This document shows positions 1 through 5,513 of a stretch of DNA of 7,869 nt, one piece after another. This DNA comes from DASUTB01 sp036374835 (GTDB taxonomy: Bacteria; Actinomycetota; Actinomycetes; Jiangellales; Jiangellaceae): assembly GCA_036374835.1 (NCBI GenBank), contig DASUTB010000090.1, positions 1-7,869 of the forward strand. The letters run 5' to 3'. The stretch's first letter is position 1, and each line of letters begins with the position of its first letter. The notes under the pieces are model-generated. The model worked only from the letters and a program-made list of their open reading frames with translations, was not told the origin of the DNA and did no database searches. The position numbers and the translations under genes were made by a program.

Positions 1-338
1 TCGTGGACCGCGACGACGAGCCCGGGCGTGCAGAATCCGCATTGCACGGCTCCGGCCTCCAGGAACGCTTCCTGGATTGGGTCCAGCTCAGCCCCGTCGC
101 CGAGGCCTTCGACGGTTCGCACGTCCCGGCCCTCGACCTGACCCGCCGCGACCAGGCAGGCACAGACCAGCACGCCGTCCAGGTAGACCGAGCACGAGCC
201 GCACTCACCCTGTTCGCAGGCGTTCTTCGAGCCCGGCAGTCCCATGCGCTCGCGCAGCACGTACAGCAGGCTCTCGCCCTCCCATACGTCGTCGACCCGG
301 CGCTGTTCGCCGTTCGCGGTGAAGGTGATCCGCATCAT
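1..338 (-). CDS. Xanthine dehydrogenase-type [2Fe-2S] subunit, partial (C-terminus beyond the left edge)
   Basis: This is the small iron-sulfur electron-transfer subunit of a three-subunit cytoplasmic molybdenum hydroxylase; with its neighbours the likely reaction is hypoxanthine/xanthine to urate. The visible 112 residues hold the ferredoxin-like domain, with cluster Cys at 41, 46 and 49 (CEQGECGSC) and 61 (or 59), then the first half of the second cluster motif, QCGFCTPG, with Cys100 and Cys103. The remaining CxC pair would lie outside the window; whole family members run about 160-170 residues. Two ATG codons are adjacent. The first (338) overlaps the FAD-subunit stop as ATGA but has GGGAGG only 1 nt away; the second (335) has a better 4-nt spacing, so the true start may be 335. 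The overlap implies translational coupling. Substrate could differ (other CO dehydrogenase/xanthine dehydrogenase-family oxidoreductases share this fold), but the purine context favours xanthine. Confidence 0.93.
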   Translation of the reverse strand, partial: MMRITFTANGEQRRVDDVWEGESLLYVLRERMGLPGSKNACEQGECGSCSVYLDGVLVCACLVAAGQVEGRDVRTVEGLGDGAELDPIQEAFLEAGAVQCGFCTPGLVVAVH

Positions 339-1189
339 GCCTCCCGGTGTTGCGCCCATGCCCAGTTCAGGGTGCGACGGGCCATGACGGCCAACGTGTG
401 CGTGCGGTACGTGGCGGTGCCGCGGACGTCGTCGATCGGGGACGCCGCCTGCGCGACGAGGTCGCCGAAGCGCTGCGGCACCTCGTCCGGCAGGGCCGAC
501 CGGCCGGCCCAGTCGAGCGCACCGGATACGAACTCCTCGGCTTCGACGGCGCGCCGTGGTGTGGCGGCCGCGGAGCCGATTCCGGTGCCGACCCGCCGCT
601 CGTCCGGATGGAGTGCGAGCGCGAACGAGCTGACCGCGATCACCATCGCGTTGCGGGTACCGATCTTGCTGAACTGCTGTGGAGCGGTCGCCGTCCGCAC
701 CCGGATGGACCTGATCAGCTCGTCCGGTTCGAGGGAGTGCTGTTTGGGCCCGGTGAAGAACTCGTCCACCGGAATTGATCGCGAGCCGCGCACGGATTCG
801 GCCTCGATCACAGCGCCGGACGCGAGCAGCGCCGGGTGGGCGTCACCGGCCGGGGACGCCGAGCCCAGGTTGCCGCCGACCGTTCCACGGTTGCGGATCT
901 GCGGCGAGCCGACCGTGCGCGACGCCATCGCCAGCCCGGGCAGCCGGTCACCCAACTCGTCGATGACGCGGGTGTACGAAACGCCGGCGCCCAGCAGGAC
1001 GTGGCCGTCATCGACGTCCCACTCGGCCACTTCGCCGATGCCCGTGAGGTCGAGCAGTGCGTCCGGCCGCACCCGGTCGAAGTTGATCTCGACCATGACG
1101 TCGGTGCCGCCGGCGATGGGCATCGCGTGCGGCCGCTCGGCCTTCGTGGCGAGTGCGTCGGCCCAGGTTGTCGGGCGCAAGAACTGCAC
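335..1189 (-). CDS. Xanthine dehydrogenase-type FAD-binding subunit
   Basis: This is the medium, flavin-carrying subunit of the same molybdenum hydroxylase; it passes electrons from the iron-sulfur clusters to NAD+ or another acceptor. Numbering from the longer GTG at 1201 (288 residues), the FAD diphosphate loops are PIAGGTDVMVEI (28-39) and GSPQIRNRGTVGGNLGSASP (98-117). A CO dehydrogenase flavoprotein C-terminal domain follows from about 176. The length is normal for the family. I chose GTG 1189 (284 residues) over GTG 1201 because GGAG sits 6 nt before it and the protein then begins MQFLRPTTW, as family members usually do; no other in-frame start exists before the stop at 1243-1241. The stop overlaps the iron-sulfur gene start. 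The gene is divergent from pucR, and the 123-bp gap presumably holds its promoter, though I see no convincing -10 box for it. Confidence 0.94.
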   Translation of the reverse strand: MQFLRPTTWADALATKAERPHAMPIAGGTDVMVEINFDRVRPDALLDLTGIGEVAEWDVDDGHVLLGAGVSYTRVIDELGDRLPGLAMASRTVGSPQIRNRGTVGGNLGSASPAGDAHPALLASGAVIEAESVRGSRSIPVDEFFTGPKQHSLEPDELIRSIRVRTATAPQQFSKIGTRNAMVIAVSSFALALHPDERRVGTGIGSAAATPRRAVEAEEFVSGALDWAGRSALPDEVPQRFGDLVAQAASPIDDVRGTATYRTHTLAVMARRTLNWAWAQHREA

Positions 1190-1247
1190 AGTCTGCTCCA
1201 CCCCCGTCGACGAAGCGTTTCCCGCAGTACACCTCGCCGGCTACGAC

Positions 1248-1261
1248 CGCCGCTAGCTGCG
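1248..1261. promoter_or_regulatory. Imperfect dyad in the xdh/pucR divergent region
   Basis: CGCCGCTAGCTGCG is a 14-bp inverted repeat with six of seven pairs matching, centred on GCTAGC. It lies between the divergent dehydrogenase and pucR genes, so it could be an operator for the dehydrogenase side. GC-rich sequence makes chance dyads common, so this is only a candidate. Confidence 0.2.
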
Positions 1262-1275
1262 CGGACACGAATCGC

Positions 1276-1305
1276 CGGACCCAGGGACGGTCTGAGTTGT
1301 AGGAT
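1276..1305 (+). promoter_or_regulatory. Putative pucR promoter, possibly leaderless
   Basis: TAGGAT (1300-1305) fits the actinobacterial -10 consensus TANNNT and ends 7 nt before the GTG start, the spacing seen in leaderless actinobacterial transcripts. A weak -35, CGGACC (1276-1281), lies 18 nt upstream and keeps only the GAC core. The AGGA inside the -10 could alternatively serve as a Shine-Dalgarno sequence 8 nt from the GTG, which would argue against a leaderless message. Confidence 0.4.
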
Positions 1306-1312
1306 CCTCCAA
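1297..1312. promoter_or_regulatory. 16-bp palindrome overlapping the pucR -10 box
   Basis: TTGTAGGATCCTCCAA is an inverted repeat in which seven of eight base pairs match; only T1300/C1309 fails. It covers the putative -10 box and stops directly before the GTG of pucR. That position would suit a repressor or autoregulatory operator. PucR itself is the natural candidate, although the sequence does not resemble the Bacillus PucR box as I know it. Confidence 0.45.
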
Positions 1313-2851
1313 GTGAGGCTGCGTGAGCTGGTCGATGACCCGGATCTCGGGCTGCGACTGCTGACCGGGCCGGAGGCGCTCGACCGGGAGTTCGCCGCGG
1401 TGTTCACGACGGACCTGCGCGACCCGTCGCGCTACTTGGGCGCGGACACGCTCGTGCTCACCGGACTGATGTGGTGGCGCGGACCGGATGACAGCGAGGT
1501 GTTCGTCCGCGCGGCCGCCGAGCGTGGTGTCACGGCCATCGCCGCCGGCGAAGCCGCGTGGGGCTCGGTGCCGGACGATCTCGTGGCGACCTGCCGGGAG
1601 TTCGGCGTCCCGTTGCTGGCGGTGCCGGTGGATGTGTCGTTCGGCCGGATCGCGGAGATCGTCGCGAGCCGGCACGGCGATGAGCGGGGCCGGCTGCTGG
1701 CCGTCACCCTCGGCCGGCACCGCCAGTTACTGGCGGCTGTCGCGGAAGGGCGTTCGCTCGAAGATCTGCTCACGATCGTGCACAACGAGACCGGGGTGGA
1801 GTGCTGGGTGTCGACGCCGGCCGGGCTGCGCGTCGCGGGGCCGGACGGTCAGCTGCCCGCTGCCGACCTCGATCGGATCGCCCGGGTGGCGTTGACCGCC
1901 GACCGGTTGCCCGCGCCGGTGGAGCTGAGCGGTGGGGCGCTGGTTTCGGTGCTGGCCGTCGAGCCCGGCCTTGACGTGCGGGTCGGCAGCTGGTTCCTGA
2001 TCGCCGGCGGCGACTACAACGAGTGGTCGTCCGATATCCAGGTCACCATGGACGAGCTCGCGTCCGTGATTGCGGTGGAACGGCGGCAGTGGCACGAGCG
2101 GCGCCTACTGGAGCTTGCCCACGCCGGCGAGCTGATCGCACTGGTCGCCGGCGGGCGCGCGACGACGGGGGAGTTGGAGGCCGGCCTTGCCGAGTTCGGC
2201 TTGGACACGCGTGGCGAGTTCGTCGTCGCCGTCGCGGAGTGCCCCGGGCGGCACCGGCTGGCCGATGCGGCGCTGACCGACGCGGCCTCGTGCGTCAGCG
2301 CGCATGCCGTGACCGGCGCGTACGGCGACCAGGCGGTGGCCGTGGTGCCGTGCCGCCCTGGCTGTGAATCGACGTTGCGAGCGGCGCTGGAGCGGCTGGC
2401 GCCGGGATTCGGTGCTCGCCGGCTGGCCGTCGGCACGTCCCGGCCGGTTCCGGTGACGGCACTGTCCGGGGCGTTGGGCGAGGCCCGATACGGCGTGCGC
2501 CTTGCGGCACCTGGGACGAAACCGGTCGAGGTTGTGGGCGGAGACGAAGTGACGTCCCACATCGGGTTGTTGGCCGTCGTCCCCGACGACGTGCGCCATG
2601 CGTTCGCCACCCGGGTTCTCGGCCCGGTCATCGACTACGACGAGCGGCACCGCGGCGACCTGCTCCCGACCGTCGCCGCGTTCCTGGAGGTGGACGGCTC
2701 GTGGAGCAGGTGCGCCGACGTGCTGCAGGTCCACGTCAACACGGTGCGCTACCGCATCCAGCGCGTCGAGGAGTTGACCGGGCGCGATCTGTCCCGGCTG
2801 GACGATCGTGTCGATGTGTTGCTGGCACTGCGGTCACTGGGCCGGTCGTAG
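1313..2851 (+). CDS. pucR: PucR-family purine catabolism transcriptional regulator
   Basis: This 512-residue protein is a DNA-binding regulator, probably of the purine degradation genes around it. The first ~130 residues fit the PucR N-terminal domain (TTDLRDPSRYLGADTLVLTG near 32-51). The middle resembles the GGDEF-like segment of CdaR/PucR proteins. The C-terminus (about 450-512) is the PucR helix-turn-helix domain, with the signature AFLEVDGSW, then VHVNTVRYRIQRVEELTGRD. The open frame extends far upstream, but that part runs antisense to the dehydrogenase; GTG 1313 gives the usual family N-terminus, MRLRELVDDP. The gene is divergent from the dehydrogenase operon and its end overlaps the convergent gene at 2834-3241 by 18 bp. 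Codon 139 (1727-1729) is TTA, the only in-frame TTA I noticed in the window. Ligand and sign of regulation cannot be read from the sequence. Confidence 0.93.
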   Translation: MRLRELVDDPDLGLRLLTGPEALDREFAAVFTTDLRDPSRYLGADTLVLTGLMWWRGPDDSEVFVRAAAERGVTAIAAGEAAWGSVPDDLVATCREFGVPLLAVPVDVSFGRIAEIVASRHGDERGRLLAVTLGRHRQLLAAVAEGRSLEDLLTIVHNETGVECWVSTPAGLRVAGPDGQLPAADLDRIARVALTADRLPAPVELSGGALVSVLAVEPGLDVRVGSWFLIAGGDYNEWSSDIQVTMDELASVIAVERRQWHERRLLELAHAGELIALVAGGRATTGELEAGLAEFGLDTRGEFVVAVAECPGRHRLADAALTDAASCVSAHAVTGAYGDQAVAVVPCRPGCESTLRAALERLAPGFGARRLAVGTSRPVPVTALSGALGEARYGVRLAAPGTKPVEVVGGDEVTSHIGLLAVVPDDVRHAFATRVLGPVIDYDERHRGDLLPTVAAFLEVDGSWSRCADVLQVHVNTVRYRIQRVEELTGRDLSRLDDRVDVLLALRSLGRS

Positions 2852-3241
2852 CACCTGCAGGCCGTGCCGGGTGAAGCGCTCGTCGAGCGTTACCGGCGTG
2901 ATCTCACGCTCGGCCAGCGTCTCCGGCAGATTGTAGAACTCCTCCATGATTGCCCGCGCCGCGTCGTCGTCGACGACGGTCCCGTCGAGCCGTAGCTCGC
3001 CGCCGGAACGCGACACGGTGAAGCTGAAGAACGCGCAGCAGGCCTGCTCACGCGCTGCCAGGTCACGGACCCAGGGCTCGATTCCTTCGTCGTCCCGGAA
3101 GCGCCACCGGAACCGGTCTCCGTTCTTCTCACGTCCCATCAATGCGGTCGCGAAGAGCCGCCGGTACTCGTCGAGCCGCTCGTCTTCGGTGTCGGGTGCG
3201 TTGGTCATGTCGCACACGATCGCAATGGCCCGGTTGGTCAT
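2834..3241 (-). CDS. Uncharacterised 135-residue protein with Cys-Cys motif, likely under MerR control
   Basis: I do not recognise a named family with certainty; similar acidic proteins with an EQACCAFF-type motif occur in actinobacteria as hypotheticals. It is soluble-looking, with no signal peptide or membrane segment. Residues 20-60 are charged and probably helical (DERLDEYRRLFATAL). Then comes AAREQACCAFFSFTVS (62-77) with Cys68-Cys69, followed by a strand-rich stretch (ELRLDGTVV) and a short helix (ARAIMEEFYNLPETLA, 95-110). Cys10 is the only other cysteine. ATG 3241 is preceded by AAGGGAG with a 4-nt gap; the later Met12 has no ribosome site. Its upstream region carries a MerR-type promoter and dyad shared with the divergent MerR gene, so a role in metal or thiol-reactive stress (binding, sequestration or an unknown enzyme) is plausible but inferred. 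Its 3' end overlaps pucR by 18 bp. Confidence 0.8.
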   Translation of the reverse strand: MTNRAIAIVCDMTNAPDTEDERLDEYRRLFATALMGREKNGDRFRWRFRDDEGIEPWVRDLAAREQACCAFFSFTVSRSGGELRLDGTVVDDDAARAIMEEFYNLPETLAEREITPVTLDERFTRHGLQVLRPAQ

Positions 3242-3262
3242 TGTGCTCCCTTCAACTGGGGG

Positions 3263-3292
3263 TTGTTCCGCGTTTCGACTCCAACCTAGACT
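3263..3292 (+). promoter_or_regulatory. Putative merR promoter
   Basis: TTGTTC (3263-3268) and TAGACT (3287-3292) are separated by 18 nt and read toward the MerR gene. The -10 box overlaps the left arm of the dyad at 3289-3312, so MerR bound there would be expected to repress its own synthesis, as is common in divergent MerR systems. Confidence 0.4.
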
Positions 3293-3314
3293 CTGGACTT
3301 AGGTCCAGAGTCAA
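3283..3314 (-). promoter_or_regulatory. MerR-type activatable promoter for the Cys-Cys gene
   Basis: Read on the minus strand, TTGACT (3314-3309) is a good -35 and TAGGTT (3288-3283) a good -10. They are 20 bp apart instead of the usual 17-18. An overlong 19-20-bp spacer filled by an inverted repeat is the hallmark of promoters that MerR-family regulators activate by untwisting the DNA. Transcription would start near 3276, leaving a leader of about 35 nt before ATG 3241. Confidence 0.75.
3289..3312. promoter_or_regulatory. Perfect 10+10-bp inverted repeat, probable MerR operator
   Basis: The left arm GACTCTGGAC (3289-3298) and right arm GTCCAGAGTC (3303-3312) are exact reverse complements around a TTAG centre. 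The dyad occupies the spacer of the minus-strand promoter and the intergenic region between the two divergent genes, the expected place for the binding site of the MerR protein encoded at 3326-3700. Confidence 0.85.
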
Positions 3315-3325
3315 GGGAGAGTGCG

Positions 3326-3700
3326 GTGAAGATAGGAGAGGCGGCCAGACAGGCGGACGTCACCATCGACACGATCCGCTTCTACGAACGCAGGGGAGTG
3401 CTGCCCGAAGCGCCGCGCCGACCGTCCGGCTACCGGATCTTCACCGAGGCGGACGTCGAGCGGATCACGATGGCCCGCCGGCTCCAGGCGCTTGGCTTCA
3501 CCCTGGACGAGGTCATCGACGCCCTTCGTGCCCATGACCGGGGCGGAGCCACCTGTGAGAGTGAGAGGTGGCGACTCGAGGCCGCCATCGACCGCATCGA
3601 CGCCAAGATCGCAGACCTGCAACGGACCCGGAAGTCCGCGGTCGAGGTTCTCGAGGAGTGCCGCGCCGGATGTTGCCGGCTCGTCTCGGACAACGGTTGA
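3326..3700 (+). CDS. MerR-family regulator, probable metal sensor
   Basis: This 124-residue protein has the MerR layout: an N-terminal winged helix-turn-helix (1-70; MKIGEAARQADVTIDTIRFY, then ERRGVLPEAPRRPSGYRIF) and a dimerisation coiled coil (about 78-112). A short cysteine-bearing tail, ECRAGCCRL, follows. Cys77 sits at the start of the dimer helix, near the position of Cys82 in mercury MerR and Cys79 in ZntR, and Cys112, Cys116 and Cys117 match the region of the C-terminal metal-binding loop. This suggests a thiol-ligated soft or divalent metal such as Hg, Pb, Cd or Zn; which one cannot be told. The GTG start is supported by GGGAGA with a 5-nt spacer. It is divergent from the Cys-Cys gene, which looks like its only local target; no transporter, reductase or lyase gene accompanies it. 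Confidence 0.9.
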   Translation: MKIGEAARQADVTIDTIRFYERRGVLPEAPRRPSGYRIFTEADVERITMARRLQALGFTLDEVIDALRAHDRGGATCESERWRLEAAIDRIDAKIADLQRTRKSAVEVLEECRAGCCRLVSDNG

Positions 3701-3753
3701 TCCCATTGCTTCCGGCGAGGTCGTGGCATTCGGCGCCCGTCGCAACAGTGTGG

Positions 3754-4599
3754 CTAGTCGCGCTGCACGGTTGCCTCGATGAGCCCGTACGGACGGTCGG
3801 CGGCGTGGAAGACCTCGCCGGGATTGTCCAGACCGAACGGCCTGAGGTCGGCCAGGAAATGGTGTTTGTTCGGCGCCACCAGGTTGATCTCGACGATCTC
3901 GGGCATGGCTTCGAGCGCGCCGCGACCCATCTCCCAGAGAGTGTGCTGCAGCGCGAGGCTGTGCGTCGTCGCGAACCGGTCGAGTAGTGCCGTCCGGACC
4001 GCGGTGAACGCCGCCGTCCAGTCCACGGCCAGGCCGCCGTACCGCCACTGAGCCTCCAGCGAGGTGGCCATCACGCGGTCGTCGGTCTCGGCGAGTGTCG
4101 TGTACTCATCGCGTAGGAAGCCGCGGAACTCCGAGCCGGTCGATTTCAGCAGCACCAGGTCTTTGAGTCCGGACACCACCGTGACGCCGCCCGTCTCGAC
4201 GTCGACCGTCGTCGTACGAACGTCCTGCCCCCGGCGCACGAACGTGTGGTCGTGACCACGGCCGCCCACGTCCACGCGGTCCCACGCGTACTCCTCGGCA
4301 TACACCCGGGCTCCGTTGACCGACGGCACATCGTCGACGAAGTGCCGCGCCAGCGTGAGCGCGAAGTCCTCGAGGTCGCCCACGCCGTGCTCCTTGGCAT
4401 AGGCGAAGGCGGTGTTCTTCTGAGTGTCGGTCGGCAGCACCTTGGCCTGGTCGCCGTCGACGTGGGCCGCGGTGAAATCACCGCGCAGCGCCGTCGAGAC
4501 GAGCAGGTCGCGGATCTCGTGCCGCTCGGTGTCGCGGTAGATGCGTACCAGCCGGGTCTCGGCCTTGCCGTACTGGTTGGCCCCGAGGACGATGCCCAC
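3754..4599 (-). CDS. uox: Urate oxidase (uricase), cofactor-independent
   Basis: This enzyme oxidises urate with O2 to 5-hydroxyisourate and H2O2, using no metal or cofactor. All the landmarks are visible, numbered from GTG 4599 (281 residues): NQYGKAETRLVRIY with the catalytic Lys12; PTDTQKNT with Thr57-Asp58 of the Thr/Lys dyad; KSTGSEFRGFLRDEYTTL with Phe158; the urate-binding Arg175 (DDRVMAT) and Gln218 (LALQHTLWEM); and PNKHHFL with Asn244 and His246. Two tandem T-fold domains fit the length. A TTG at 4608 would overlap the uraH stop as TTGA, but GGGAG abuts it with no spacer; GTG 4599 lies 9 nt after that GGGAG and is preferred. It is the last gene of the uraD-uraH-uox unit and ends 53 bp from the convergent MerR gene. 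Confidence 0.97.
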   Translation of the reverse strand: MGIVLGANQYGKAETRLVRIYRDTERHEIRDLLVSTALRGDFTAAHVDGDQAKVLPTDTQKNTAFAYAKEHGVGDLEDFALTLARHFVDDVPSVNGARVYAEEYAWDRVDVGGRGHDHTFVRRGQDVRTTTVDVETGGVTVVSGLKDLVLLKSTGSEFRGFLRDEYTTLAETDDRVMATSLEAQWRYGGLAVDWTAAFTAVRTALLDRFATTHSLALQHTLWEMGRGALEAMPEIVEINLVAPNKHHFLADLRPFGLDNPGEVFHAADRPYGLIEATVQRD

Positions 4600-4604
4600 G
4601 TGCG

Positions 4605-4919
4605 TCAACTCCCTCGGTAGGTGGTGTAGCCGTAGCGGCTCAGCAGCAGCGGCACGTGGTGATGCTCACCGGCGGTGACACGGAACGTGACGGTCACCTC
4701 CGGGTAGAACGTGTCGTCGCCCAGATATGCGGCGGTGCCGAACAGCAGGCGGTACGTGCCGGACGGCAGATCGTCCGGTCCGAGATCGTTGATGCGGCCA
4801 TCGGCGTCGGTCGCGCCGCTGCCGATGCCGTTCCCGTCCGCGTCCTCGAGCGCGACCGGAACGCCGGCCGCGGGACGGCCGCGTGAGGTGTCCAGGACAT
4901 GCGTGGTGACGGTGCTCAC
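4605..4919 (-). CDS. uraH: 5-hydroxyisourate hydrolase (transthyretin-like)
   Basis: This enzyme hydrolyses 5-hydroxyisourate, the uricase product, to OHCU (2-oxo-4-hydroxy-4-carboxy-5-ureidoimidazoline), preventing slow racemic decay. The 104-residue protein has the complete family pattern: THVLDTSRGRPA with His7, Arg42 in DADGRINDL, GTAAYLGDDTFYPEV, HHHVPLLLSRYGYTTY with His88, and the diagnostic C-terminal tetrapeptide YRGS. There is no signal peptide, so it is cytoplasmic. The GTG start overlaps the uraD stop as GTGA, and GGAG stands 5 nt upstream inside uraD. Reinitiation after uraD is therefore likely, and the downstream uricase follows just as tightly. Confidence 0.97.
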   Translation of the reverse strand: MSTVTTHVLDTSRGRPAAGVPVALEDADGNGIGSGATDADGRINDLGPDDLPSGTYRLLFGTAAYLGDDTFYPEVTVTFRVTAGEHHHVPLLLSRYGYTTYRGS

Positions 4920-5434
4920 GAGTTCTCCGTTCTGGTTCGCCCGATCAGGCGGTCGATCCGGATCCGGTTGATCTTCTCGAGTTCGGCACGTACGGCCCGC
5001 CGCTCGGTCCCCGGATCGTTCGCGAGTCTGTCGTGCAGGATCTCAAGAAGTTCGTCGGCGGTGCGGCCGGTGGCGCACACCAGGTAGACGTGGCCGAATC
5101 GCTCCTCGTACCGCCGGTTGGCCTCGGCGAGTTGGTCGAGCGTCCGGGCGCGTGCCCCGGCTACGGCGGATTGCTCTCGCGCCGAGAGCGGTGAGTTCGT
5201 GGGCGCACCGATACGAGGATGGGCGGCGAGTGCTTTGTCGAGCTCGCCTTCGGTCATCGCGGCCAGTGCCTCCCGCGCTGCGGCGTGGAGCTCTGCGATG
5301 CTCGCATACGGGCGGCGCTCGACGAGGTACGCGGCCCAGGTCTGCGATGCGCAGCAGGTCCGCAGCACTCCGATAGCCTCGTCGTCCGGCAAATCGTTGA
5401 ACGTCGCTAGGCCGATGTTCTCCGGTGGTGCCAT
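4916..5434 (-). CDS. uraD: OHCU decarboxylase
   Basis: This enzyme decarboxylates OHCU to (S)-allantoin, the last step of the urate oxidation trio. The 172-residue all-helical protein carries HPRIGA (72-77) with the catalytic His72, LSAREQSAV (83-91) with the conserved Glu87 of the SxxEQ motif, and RFGHVYLVCATGRTADELL (112-130), which matches the family's substrate-binding strand-helix. The open frame extends to 5572, but ATG 5434 gives the usual N-terminus (MAPPENIGLATFNDLPDDEA) and family length; the longer form would run through the divergent promoter and into the deaminase gene. No Shine-Dalgarno is present before ATG 5434; instead a -10 box sits 8 nt upstream, suggesting a leaderless message. 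It is the first gene of the operon. Confidence 0.95.
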   Translation of the reverse strand: MAPPENIGLATFNDLPDDEAIGVLRTCCASQTWAAYLVERRPYASIAELHAAAREALAAMTEGELDKALAAHPRIGAPTNSPLSAREQSAVAGARARTLDQLAEANRRYEERFGHVYLVCATGRTADELLEILHDRLANDPGTERRAVRAELEKINRIRIDRLIGRTRTENS

Positions 5435-5442
5435 GCCATTGC

Positions 5443-5472
5443 AGCCTATCCGGAGCTGTTCGTCCTGGTCGA
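5443..5472 (-). promoter_or_regulatory. Putative uraD-uraH-uox promoter, leaderless geometry
   Basis: On the minus strand, TCGACC (5472-5467) and TAGGCT (5448-5443) are separated by 18 nt. They match TTGACN and TANNNT well. The -10 ends 8 nt before ATG 5434, so transcription would start at or beside the start codon, consistent with the absence of a ribosome-binding site. Confidence 0.5.
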
Positions 5473-5476
5473 TGCT

Positions 5477-5506
5477 CGGACGGGGACGCGCGCGCTGTGA
5501 GACAGT
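5477..5506 (+). promoter_or_regulatory. Putative deaminase promoter, leaderless geometry
   Basis: CGGACG (5477-5482) and GACAGT (5501-5506) are separated by 18 nt, and the -10-like box ends 7 nt before ATG 5514. The match is weaker than for the uraD promoter, but no Shine-Dalgarno exists before this ATG either. The two -35 boxes of the divergent promoters are only 4 bp apart, so one bound regulator could control both. Confidence 0.35.
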
Positions 5507-5513
5507 GACGGCC

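Noticed and set aside
1..338. Loss of the second iron-sulfur CxC motif
   Set aside because: The frame is open at the window edge, so the motif is missing only because the sequence ends.
3..1256. 417-codon open frame on the plus strand
   Set aside because: It runs antisense to the two clearly recognisable dehydrogenase subunits and its translation is low-complexity Arg/Ser/Ala-rich, as expected of a GC-rich shadow frame.
836..1312. 159-codon upstream extension of pucR
   Set aside because: It is antisense to the FAD subunit and has no family similarity; the PucR domain begins directly at GTG 1313.
2014..2734. Minus-strand frames of about 205-209 codons inside pucR
   Set aside because: They are antisense shadows of a conserved regulator with Ser/Arg/Pro-rich translations.
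2834..3241. The Cys-Cys protein as an organomercurial lyase (MerB)
   Set aside because: It is too short for MerB, and its Cys68-Cys69 pair does not fit the MerB arrangement of two widely separated cysteines and an aspartate.
3311..4048. 245-codon minus-strand frame
   Set aside because: It covers merR and part of uox, both well supported; the translation is compositionally biased without motifs.
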